A model generated the notes under the pieces. That model saw nothing but the letters and a program-made list of their open reading frames with translations, was not told where the DNA came from and ran no database searches. Shown piece by piece: positions 14,628 through 26,900 of a DNA stretch of 64,000 nucleotides. This DNA comes from Eledone cirrhosa (taxonomy: Eukaryota; Mollusca; Cephalopoda; Octopoda; Eledonidae): contig OZ024741.1 in NCBI GenBank assembly GCA_964016885.1, positions 415,537,081 through 415,601,080 of the forward strand. Direction: 5' to 3'. The position numbers and the translations under genes were made by a program. Position 1 is the stretch's first letter; every line of letters begins with the position of its first letter.

Positions 14628-14700
14628 GAAGTCCAAGTATGTCATCCTCTTCTCCAAGCCAGTTCATTCAAAGAACTTTTCAAGAAACCAGCCAGAAAAG
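14628..14700 (+). CDS. Kleisin exon 1 seen in this window
   Basis: The exon has acceptor ttggtag and donor gtaagac. It begins with the last two bases of a codon, so it is not the first coding exon, then encodes 23 Ser/Gln-rich residues (SPSMSSSSPSQF...). It ends with AG, which joins the A of the next exon to give Arg. All three frames are open here; the frame is fixed by the downstream phases. The acceptor pyrimidine tract is weak. Confidence 0.6.
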
Positions 14701-17700
14701 GTAAGACTATATTTACATTCGATTTCTATTATGTACTCTCAGTCACTTCACACCAGGATAAGCACCAGCCTAACAAACCTTCTGTCTTAAGACAGACTTT
14801 AGATCTTAAATTATCATTGTAGTGATTCTGTGTTTGGATTTAAACATTCATCATCATCATCATCATTTTACGTCCACTTTTCCCTGCTTGCAAGAGTGGG
14901 ATGGGTCCTATTCAGCACAGCATCTCTCCATTCATCACAGTCCTTTGTCATCTCCTCCGTGAGCTTCAGCGATCTGAGGTCTGCTCTCACCAGCCCCGCC
15001 CATATTTTTTGTGGTTTTCCTCTACTGCGTCTTCCTTCTACTGGCATTTCTTGGCACTTCTTTATCCAGCGGTCATCCTCCATGCGCATCACATGTCCAT
15101 ACCATCTCAGTCTTCTCTCCCCCACACTACAACTTATCCCTCTTATACCCAGTTTCTCTCTCAACTCATCTATGCTTGGTCATTCATGTACATTGACATT
15201 ACACATCCAATGGAGCATGCTTGCTTCATTTCTCTCCAGCCATCGCATATCCTCCACAGTTGCTGCCCATGTCTCATTACCATGCAGCATCACACATCTC
15301 ACACAGGCATCATATAACTGGCCTTTTGTACGCAGGGAGAAACTCTTCTTTGTCAACAGAGGAAGCAGCTCCCTAAACTTCTTCCAACCCATCCTTATTC
15401 TAGATACTATGGCCTCGGCACACCCCCTCCCATGCTAATCTGATCACCAAGGTACAAATATCAAATCGTCCAAAGACCTGAATAAATCCTAAGATGTGTC
15501 TACTTCCAGCTCGAGCCTTTAACTTCCATATTTATTTTAATTATTTTCAGAATTAAATCACAGGCTTTTGTTTCCTCTTTGGTCCAGAAACTTGAATCAG
15601 GTCCAAGATTTTAGTGAAACAGAATCAGACAGGAAAAGACCAATTTTCACTGTACCAGAATTAACATGTAAGTTATAGAGTTGGTCACTCCATTGTTTTC
15701 CAGTTTACAATATTCTTATTAAAGCTTTTATCATATTCCTGACAAAATTTCAACTCTGCTTCCATTCATGTCTTTTAATTTAGCTTAAAAATAATCAAGA
15801 ATTTGGAAAAGTATAATGTATATCATCATCATCATCATCATCATCATCGTTTAACGTCCATCTTCCACGCTTGCATGGGTTTGGACGGGAATTTTCCAAC
15901 TTGATGCAAGATTGGTTGACTTGGTCACATAGGACTGTCTGGCAGGTTTTCTACGGCTGGATGTCCTTCCTAACACCAACCACATTTACAGTGTGTACTG
16001 GGAGGTTTTTACCATGTTACCTACACAGCCACATTACAGCGTGGACTGTGTTTTTTTTTTGTCGTGACTCCTACACAACCTCATTTGTTTCGGCCTGGAT
16101 GTTGTGGTACCAACATAACTTTACATTGAAAGGGGTGGTGTGGATGGGGTGGGGGTAGTGGGATGGGGTGTATTTTTGTTAGAGGTGCCTACTGACTGTA
16201 GGTTTTGCTTTGTACTTAGGCAAGTCGGGTCTTCTGTATTACTGTGTAGCGCAAAAGATCTCGGTCCAGTGACATTGTCTTGGAGAGGTGTAAGTGTGTG
16301 AGGTCGGAATTTATCAAGTTGTCCCAGGTTTTTCTGGGTCTGCCTACTCCGTGGCTACCGTCTATTTTTATCGCCCTGCACTTTTTTATACAGCTGTCGT
16401 CTTTCATGCGCATCACGTGACCATACCAACATAGTCTTCTCTTGAGTAAACAACATCTGATCCCTCTTATTCCTAATTTCTCCCTTAGTTCGTTTATGCT
16501 TTGCTGTTCACGTATATTACTATTACACATCCAGCGGAGCATGCAAGCTTCGTTTCTCTCCAGTCTGCGTATATCCTCTGCACACAATGCCCAAGTCTCA
16601 CTGCCATGTAACATTGCTGTTCGTATGCAGGCATCATACAGCCTGCCTTTCATTTTTAGAGAGAACCCATTTTGCGGCCAATAGTGGTATAAGCTCTCTG
16701 AACTTTTTCCATCCCGTTCTGACTGTAGTTTCAGAGCACCCTCCACCACTGCTGATTTTGTCACCCAGGTAACGGAAGGTGTCCACTATTTCTATAGAAC
16801 CATCTGTGCAATGGAATGAGCTAGTATTCTGTGGGCACTTGCTGCTACTTATTGCACCAGAGCACCGGCCACATATAAAATCTATATTCTTAGTTAGCTT
16901 ACCTGTGATCCCACTACATCTTTTATGCACCCATACTTTGCATTTTGGACATAAAATGGAGTTTCTACCTACTCCTTTCCTACACACTGAGCATGGCCAT
17001 TTCCCAGATGGGACCGGTGCCCTATTTTCCTTCCTACAAACTAGAACTTTAATCTTAGGTTAATTTTAAGGCCTTTTGATTCTAGGCGATGCTTCCATGT
17101 TTGGAATTTCTTCTCTAGTTCAGCCATTGATTCAGCTATGAGCGTTAGATCATCTGCGTATAGGAGTTCCCATGGGCAGCCGGTCTTGAACTCCTCTGTT
17201 ATAGCCTGAAGGGCAATAATAAATAGTAGGGGGCTAAGAACGGAGCCCTAATGAACACCAACTTTTACACTAAACTCTTCTCTATATTCGTTGTTAATTC
17301 TAACCTTGCTGACTGTTTCTTTATACATGGCTTGTATAGCTCTCACAAGCCATTCATCAACACCTAGTTTTCTAAGAGCCCACCAGATAATGGAGCGGGG
17401 GACTCTGTCAAAGGCTTTCTCCAAGTCAACAAAAGCTAAGTATAGGGGTTTACTTTTAGCTAGGTACTTCTCCTGTAATTGTCGTACAATGAAAAGAGCG
17501 TCTGTGGTACTTTTGCCTGACACAAACCCAAACTGCATTTCATCTAGATCAATTCGCTCTCTGATTAGTTGCGCTATTACTTTTTCTGTGACTTTCATGA
17601 CCTGGTCAATTAATTTAATGCCTCTATAATTACCCCTATCTAGGGCATCTCCTTTACCCTTGTAGCAGTTAATGATGCTGCTGCTACGCCAGTCCTTCGG

Positions 17701-20380
17701 AACGACCCCATTCTGTATGACTTGGTTTACTATCCGGGTGAACATAGTGTGTCCCACCGTTCCAGATGCTTTCAGCATTTCAGCAACTATTTCCGAAGGC
17801 CCAGCCGCCTTACCCGTCTTCATATCTTTGATTGCCTTACTTATTATACTACCTTCAACTTGCACTGCTGCTCCCTCTATTGGATCAATGTTGGGGAGAC
17901 TGTCTTTCTCCCATTTATTCTCCTCATTTAGTAGCCTTTCGTAGTGACACTTCCAAGCTACCTTCTTATCAGCGTCGGTGATGGCAAGTACACCATCATC
18001 ATTCAAGACACACTTCTCCCCGACAATATCACGGTTTTCCTTGATATTGTATATATATATCATCATCATCATCATCATCATCACCGTTTTACGTCCGTTC
18101 TTCCACGCTAGCATGGGTTAGACGGGTTGTCCTGTTGTGGGCAGTGTCTGGTCGGCTGACCATGCCTTGCTCATACAGGAACTGATCTGGCTTGATTTCT
18201 ACAGCTGGATGCCCTTCCTAACACCAACCTCATTTACAGTGAGTGCTGGGTGCTTTTTCGTGGCACCTACACGTCCACTTTACAGTGTGGGCTGGGTGCT
18301 TTTTTGCCGTGGCACCTCCACGACCACCTTGCGGTGGGGGGAGTGGGGGCATATTGTTTATATGCTTCAGCATGTACCCATGGGAGGTCGGGTACCCTGT
18401 ATTACTGCGTGACGCCAGAAGTCACGGTCGTGTGTCATTGTCTTTGAGAGGTGTAGTTGGGTAAGGTCGGCTTTTATCACCTCATCCCAAGTCATCTTGG
18501 GTCTCCCCACTCCGCGGTTTCCATCAACTTGTAGTGCTCTGCCCCTTTTTATGCAGCTGTCATCCTTCATACGCATCACATGTCCATACCAGCGTAACCG
18601 CCTCTCCTGCACGCAGCATTTGATTCCTCTTATGCTCAGTCTCTCTCTCAATTCCTTTATGCTTTGTCGTTCACGTATATTACTGTTACACATCCATCGG
18701 AGCATGCAGGCTTCGTTTCTCTCTAATCTACGTAAGTCTTCCACCTTCAGTGCCCAGGTCTCACTACCATGCAACATCGCTGTTCGGATACACGCATCAT
18801 ACAGTCTGCCTTTCATTCTGAGGGAGAAGCCTTTTGCAGCTAGCAGTGGTAGTAGTTCCCTAAACTTCTTCCATCCCGTTCTTACCCTAGTTATTGTACT
18901 TTCTGAGCACCCACCTCCGTTGCTAATTCGGTCACCTAGGTAGCAGAAGCTGTCTACTGTTTCTACAGGGCATATACATATATGTGTGAATATATATATA
19001 TATACATATATATAAAGTAAAAGTAACGGAGCAAAGGACTTGCGTATAATCCTGTAATTAAATGAGCTCAAAGGAAATAGTTATCTTGGACACTTTAAAA
19101 TACAATATATAGAGGGGAAAGACACAGGAGAGTGTTTTTCATTACAAGAATTTCGAACCACCAGCGTTTCTTCTCACGCTGATGGTTCGAAATTCCTGTA
19201 AAGAAAAACACACTCTTCTGTGTCTTTCCCCCTCTATATATTGTATTTTAAACTCTTTCCTTTGAGCTCATTTAATTACAGGATTATACGCGAGTCCTTG
19301 GCTCCTTGCGCTCTCTCTGCTGTTGAGCACCTTAAATTGAATAGTATAGGCTGCCATCTCTAGCAGCTTGTTCATGTCACCGGTTACTGCCCCAAGCACG
19401 CATTCCTCTTATGTCTACACGTGCGAAGGGTGGTTTATTTTAGTTCTCTCTAGTAGTGCGGACAATATCGGCCTTCTACATGCTGATGACCCACAGGGCC
19501 GTATTGGAACCCACTAAAATGGTGAAACATGCTCCTGGTGAGTTTGTATATGTGTGATTTAGGTGAGGATGGTTTTTCATTTCAATTTATACTTTTAATT
19601 TTAATATTTTACCAATACCTCTAGTAGCTTATATTCTTCTCACGCTGGTGGTTCGAAATTCCTGTAATGAAAAACACACTCCCATGTGTCTTTCCCCTCT
19701 ATATATATATACATATATATATATATGACCGAGATCTTTGGCGCTACACAGTAATACAGAAGACCCACCTTGCCTAAGTACAAAGCGAAACCTACAGTCA
19801 GTAGGCACCTCTTAACCAAATATACACCCCAATCCACTACCCCTACCTTATCCTCCCACTCCTACCAACACCACCCTCTCTCTGTAAAGTTGGTACCACA
19901 ACATCCAGTCCAAATAAATAAATGAGATAATTGTTTCTACTTTTGGCACAAGGCCATCAATTATCCCCGACCCCTTAAGGATGAAAGGCAAAGTTAACCT
20001 CGGCGGGTTTTGAACTCAGTCCGTAAAGGGACGTAACTGTGCTGCAAAGCATGGCGTCCAACCCTCTACCAATACTGCCAATTCACTGCCCACCAAATAA
20101 ATGAGATAATCTGATCGAGATTGTGTAGGTGTCATTGACAAAAAAACACAGTTCATGCTGTAATGTGGCCGTGTAGGTAACACGGTAAAAAGTTCCCAGT
20201 TCCACACTGTAAATGTGGTTGGTGTTAGGAAGGGCATCCAGCCGTAGAAAACCTGCCAGATAGTCCTATACGAGCGAGACAAGGTCACCCGACCAACCTT
20301 GCCTCAAATTGGGACAACTGTCTAAACCATGCTAGCGTGGAAGATGGACGTTAAACGATGATGATGATGATATATATATA

Positions 20381-20413
<33 letters not shown>

Positions 20414-23400
20414 CATCATCATCACCATTTAATGTCCATTTTTCCACGCTAGCATGGGTTAGACGGGAGTTGTCTCATGAGACAAATCAGGTCAGATGAC
20501 CGTGTCTCACTCACACAGAACTGATTTTGGCTTAGTTTCTATGGCAGGTGTAAATCCATAGACAATCATGACTGAAAGAGTTCTTGTTTTATATATGGTA
20601 CACATCTATGTGGAGGTACATGGACTTGTGGTAAGGGTGTTGGACTTGTGGTTGGTGTCAAGAAGGACTTCCCGCCATAGAGATCAAGTCAGGAACAGTT
20701 ATGTGTGAGCAAGACATGTCATCTGATCTGACTTGACTTACAACAGAACAACTCCCGTCTAACCCATGCTAGCATGGAAAAATGGACATCAGTGATGATG
20801 ATGATATTAAGTCATCATCATCGTTTAACGTCTATCTTCCACACTAGCATGGGTTAGACGGGAGTTATCCCACTTGAGGCAAGATTGGTTGCCTGGCAGG
20901 TTTTCTACCGCTGGATGCCATTCCTAACACCAATCACGTTTACAGTGTGGGACTGGGAGGTTTTTACTGTGTTACCTACAAGGCCACATTACAGCGTAGA
21001 CTGTGTTTTTTTTGTCGTGACACCTACACAACCTCATTAGTTTGGACTGGATGTTGTGGTACCAACATAACTTTACAGAGAAAGGGGTGTTGTTGGTGGG
21101 GGAGTTGGGGTAGTGGATTGGGGTGTTTATTTTGTTAAGAGGTGCCTACTGACTGTAGGTTTCGCTTTGTACTTAGGCAAAGCGGGTCTTCTGTATTACT
21201 GCGTAGTGCCAAAGATCTCGGTCCAGTGACATTGTCTTAGAGAGGTGCAAGTGTGTAAGGTTGGAATTTATCAGATCGTCCCAGGTTTTTCTGTGTCTAC
21301 CTACTCCGTAACTTCCATCAATTTTGATCGCCCTGCACTTTTTTATACAGCTGTCATCTTTCATGCGCATCACGTGACCATACCAACATAGTCTTCTCTC
21401 GAGTAAACAGCATCTGATCCCTCTTATTCCTAATTTCTCACTTAGTTCATTTATGCTTTGCCGTTCGTGTATATTATTAAGTATAAATGAATTTGTTTCT
21501 ATGTAGAATGTTTTCTATATTTTCCAACTCTTTTGTTCGTTTAGTGAGCACCACCACTTCGTCAACTCCCAGCACAGGTCCACCACTGGTAAGTTACCTT
21601 TTTTATTATTGTATTGATCTGTCAACTCTATTGATCTGTCAACTGTATTGATCTGTCAGTTGTATTGATCTCTCAACTCTATTGATCTGTCAACTCTATT
21701 GATCTGTCATAGGTAATTCAATCCTTTTGTTATGTCTAATGAAATATTTTGTATTTTAAGTAAACAAAAACAAAGAATTAGTGAAATATTTACTAAAATA
21801 ATTTAAGATGATGTTTGTAAGATAAGATGATGTGGTATTATGTTGGAAGGCTTTAGTTTAAGTAGGAACACTTTAAAATGGGTGGAATTTCCTAGAATCA
21901 GGTGTAGGTTCAGCGTAGGTTGATATGAAAAAGGTTTTAAAGGTGAGAAACAAACAATTGAAAGGATATAAAGTACAATAATACCCCCACCCACTTTCTC
22001 TCTCCCTCCCTTTTTTAGATATCATCATCATCACCATCATCTTCGTGGAAAATGGACGTTAAACGAAGATGATGATGATATCTAAAAAAAGGGAGGGAGA
22101 GAGAAAATGGGTGGGGGTATTTTTGTACTTTATATCCTTTCAATTGTTTGTTTCTCACCTTAAATTACAGATTTTGTACTTTGGTAGGATCATGTTGTAA
22201 ATAAAAACACGCATTAGTTCAGTTCATTTTATGAAAAAATATTAAATTCTTTTTCTTTTTCTTTTTTTAAAACTATTTTAACTCTTGTGTTACAAATAAT
22301 TGTAGAAATATATTTTTTGATTTAGAGATAAATTAAAGTAACAAATTTTAACATTATTTCGTTGGCATTTGGGACATAACTTAACAAAGGTTTTTACATA
22401 AAATTAAATATTATTAAATTCTTTTTTTTCTCTCTTTTCCTTTTTTTTTTAAAACTATTTAAACCCTTTTATTAACCCTTTTATTAATAAGTTTATAATA
22501 GAAGATTATGTACGTTTGAAATAATTGCAGAAAGTATTTTTTTTAATTTAGAGAGATTAAGTAAAGTTACTAATTTTAATAGTGTTGCATTGGCATTTGG
22601 AACATAACTTAACAAAGGTTTTTATATAAAATTATGATGGAAGGTTTTGTTTTTTTTACATACAGGGTGAGCATAAAGTGTTTGAGACCACAAAACACAG
22701 CTTTTTTACTCATAGGCGCCATCTTGTTACTGAAAATTACAACTACTTCCTAAAGAAGAGAAAATGTAAAACATGTTCAGAAAAACTTTAAAATTGAAAT
22801 TTATAAATTAAAACAATCAAACAGTAAAATCTCAAATAGATGCGTTGAGAGAGAAACTGGGTATAAGAGGGATAAGTTGTGGTGTGCAGGAGAGAAGACT
22901 GAGATGGTATGGACATGTGATGCGCATGGAGGATGACCACTGGATAAAGAAGTGCCAAGAAATGCCAGTAGGAGGAAGACCAGGAAAAACATGGACGGAG
23001 GTGGTGAGAGCAGACCTCAGATCGATGAAACTCAGAGTGGAGATGACAAAGGACTGTGACAAGTGGAGAGATGCTGTGCTGAAGAGGACCCATCCCACCC
23101 TTGCAAGCAGGGAAAAGCGGGATGTAAAATGATGATGATGATGAGTATCCGAGATATGGTATTTTATAATACTTTAAAATGAGAGGTTTTATGTCACAAA
23201 ATCATGGACAGTTCCAGGTGGTTTGCTATCAAAAGAGTTAAATTTTTCATGAAAGGATTAACCCTTTAGCATTTAAAACAGCCATATCCAGCCAGAATTC
23301 TCTCACTTCTTTCTGTTCAAACCAGCTGTAACCAGCCACTCATAACAATGTTACAGTATTGTTCTCAAAATAAATATCAAAATCTCAGATTTGATATTAT

Positions 23401-23947
23401 GTGAGTTAAAGCTTTGCCATGAAAATACAACAGTAAATATAGAGTAATGTAAATGTTATGTGAGATGTGTGAGGTAATTATGTAAGGTAAAGTCTCTAAT
23501 GTGAAAATATAATAGTAAATATAGAGTTATGTAAATATTAAAGGGTTAAGTTGATTTGAATGTTAAACTTGTCTTTGTAGGATGTTTCATCTGTAGAATT
23601 ACCTCGACCATCCTCTGTACTTAGTCGTCATAAAAGATCAGGTGATAGCAGTGTCACTCCTGTCAGTATTAAGATCGGAAGGTCAGCTGATTCTTTGCAT
23701 GAGAGTACTCCCAGAAAACAAAGGTAAGTAGATAAATATGTATTATTATTTAACCTCTAAGATTTTAATATAAATTATATCATCTATATGTCCAAATGAA
23801 GAAAGCCACAGTAGAGCTAGACCAAGAAATACCTGGACAGAAGTGATGAGAGTTGACCTCAGAAGTGGAGAGATGCTGCACTAAGAAGGACCTGTCCAAC
23901 CCATGCAAGCATGGAAAAACAGACATAAAAACGATGATGATACATAT

Positions 23948-23986
<39 letters not shown>

Positions 23987-26900
23987 TCATCATCATCATC
24001 ATCATTTAACGTCTATCTTCCACACTAGCATGGGTTAGACGGGAATTGTCCCATTTGAGGTAAGATTGGTCGGGTGACCATGTCTCGCTCACATAGGACT
24101 ATCTGGCAGGTTTTCTACGGCTGGATGCCCTTCCTAACACCAACCACATTTACATATATATATATCCAGAATCCAGCTTCTATAATTTTCGGCGGAAGAA
24201 GGGAGTGCATGGCTCTGCTGATCGTCAACCAGCGTGAAACAGACTGTTAGCTTCTCTCCCTTCTTTCACCAAAAAGAAGTAAGTGACATAGTCACTACTA
24301 TAAAACCGATAGCATATGGTCTTCTAATTGTTTTTAATTAAACATACAGTATATTGCCAAATATACTATACATACATTCATGTATACATTGCTATTTCAG
24401 AGCACCAATCCTAATACCATATGTATATATATATATAGTGACGAAACATAAGTCAATTGCATGAACTCATAATCCTTTATTTACTACTATATATATTTTG
24501 ATGATAGCCATTGAATGGCTATGACCTCATCAGGCAGTTAGTCAGTTCTTAGATATGCCAGCTCTGTGTTTTTGGTGTTGATGGTTTCAGAGCCTTGGGA
24601 CATATGAGCTTGTTAGGAATAATTTAATGTTGTCAGCAGGAATAATCTTAATTCTCATTGGTCAGTTTGTAGATGGTAGTAGGGTTGGTATTTGACCTCA
24701 AAGAGGCAGGTGGTGTGTAAAAGTTCAAACCGTCAGACAAGATGACAATAGTTCCATATGACTGATTTTCACAAAAAGCATTCCTGGTCAGATATATATT
24801 CAATTGAGGTTTATAGTATGAAATTCGATACTACAGGTCATTCTTAACTTGAGGATATTTATGTGGGGTGGTACTACTGAAAATGATGGTTAGAGTCAAA
24901 TACTGAGAAAGTTTACATATAAAAAGACTTATGTTGGTTGACTTGTACATACACTCACACCTACCCCCACAGACACACACACTCACATCTACACACACAA
25001 ATCCATACAGATGTGTATATATATGTATGTACGCACAAGTGCATACATATATACAAGAGAGGCCCCCAAATCCAAGTATAAGGCAGACATAAAAATAGGT
25101 GGGTGTTATTTTTAAAGAAACGTAAAGTGGGTGTTTGGAAGAGTTATTGTTTAGACTAGACAAAGGTAGAGTGTGATATATATCTTCACAGCAATAGCTT
25201 GGGGGGCTTTGGAGCTTAGGCGAATCCCTTAGTACAGACATATATACCCACCCACACTTGTATACCTCTGGATGCGTGTGTATGTCTATATACACATGTG
25301 CACTCATACAAGAGAGCATATACAAATATACTCTTAAGCATACACTCGAACATTTTTCAAATGCAACCTGGGGTATTAGTATTTCGTTGCGTTCACATGA
25401 GTGTGTACATTCACGTAATCCCAGTATACACACACAATGCACGGTTGTGGGCACTCATTCATGCGTATAGGGTTAGTACCTTAGGATAATTGTTCTTCCT
25501 GTGTGGGCCACTCCGGGGGGTTCCTCAAGTTCAATAAACATGGTTTTGCTGACTCCTAACCAGTAGAGGATTCGGTGGACAATCCACTGTAAGGACCACA
25601 AACTATGAGTGGGTGTTGTTGCCCATTGGTCATTGGTACGGGGTGTAGGGGACCTACAGGGGGGAGGGCGTTGTGGGAGGCCATAACTGGGGTTTATCCA
25701 TATAGCTTGAGGAAAGTTCCCGTCCTTAGGTGTCTGCAGGCGCCGAATAAGTCGGCCCTTCTGTTTAATAGCTTGGTTCCGCCATGAAGTATCTCGAGTG
25801 TCTCACTAAGACAGAGGTTGCAAATACCAGACCCACCTCTGTCTGGGGGAACCTTTCTAACCACGGACCAGACCAAACAGTGTGGGGTCTTTTCAAGTTT
25901 GAGCTTCCAGATCAATTCAGAAAGGGCCGTACATTTCCTTTTTCTATTCTGTGAAAGGACTGGCGATGGTTATACCACCTATCTTTGAAGCTCGTCGCCG
26001 TGGATCCTATGTAGTGGTGTTCCGAGTTATGGGTTGTGACCTTGCACCTGTAGACTACGTTTTTTGTCATGCATTCATTACTAAGGGGGCATAGTGATGG
26101 GTCTCTGCAATTGCATGACTTCTTAAGCACCAGCACATGTACCGCGTGGTTACCATCATGCGGGGTTGGCTGGGTAGCTACCGCAATCAGCACAGGGGCA
26201 TTGGGTTCCAGTGTGCTAGTTGGGCCTGTCCGGGGTCTGGTGTGTCCTGCGTGCTGGTTCCGTTGGGTAGCTCCGGGGTTTATGGTGGTATTAGAGGCAG
26301 TGAGCCTATTCCTATTTATGCCAGCTATGTGCTGGGCTACAGAGCGTGTGGTTGAGTAGGAAAGTTTCACCGTGTGCCTGTTGAATATTTTATGGTACCT
26401 GTGGGCCCTAGGGAAACATTTATCCAGTACTCTAAAGAATGTTCTAGCCATGCTGGTACGCAGACCCACCGAGTATGGGGGGGGGGGTTTATAACACGTG
26501 ACCTTCCTGGTCCTATTCTTGCGGCGTTGTTGGGTGTCCGCCGTGGTCCATTGTGGGGTTGTGCACAGCTCAGTTCGAGCTCGGTTGGTGTCACTTGGGT
26601 GTGCAGAGCGGTCACTATCATGAGGGTTATATGGGCCCACCGTGGGGCTATAAACCTGCGCGGTGCAGCCTCCCTGCTCAATGAGGGTTCGGCCGGTGCA
26701 GGGGTGCCTATGCTCCCTACTACAGGGGTCTTCAACGTTGTAGGTATTAGATCGGTGGGGTATGCGGGACCTTCTACCGGGGGTGGTGACGGATAGGGGT
26801 CTGGGAGTGTTACTACTGGTCACCGAGGTATTAGGTGGGCGACTCATGCCCCTGAGGGTATTGGCCCGGGGCACCCTTGAGTCATCTCGATCATGCTCCT

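Noticed and set aside
19480..19545. CTGATGA followed by a CCC-ACA-GGG hairpin, suggesting another hammerhead.
   Set aside because: No GAAA follows the hairpin at the required position; the only gaaac is about 30 nt further on without a matching stem.
22671..22740. acagggtgagcataaagtg as the terminal repeat of a DNA transposon.
   Set aside because: No matching inverted end or target duplication was found nearby.
24190..24300. A possible ribozyme or structured RNA around ctgctgatcgtcaaccagcg.
   Set aside because: The core reads CTGATCG instead of CTGATGA. Only a 10-bp inverted repeat (agaagggag/ctcccttct) is present.
26069..26796. Plus-strand open frames inside the Penelope element.
   Set aside because: They are shadows of the minus-strand endonuclease and linker frame, which has recognisable motifs.
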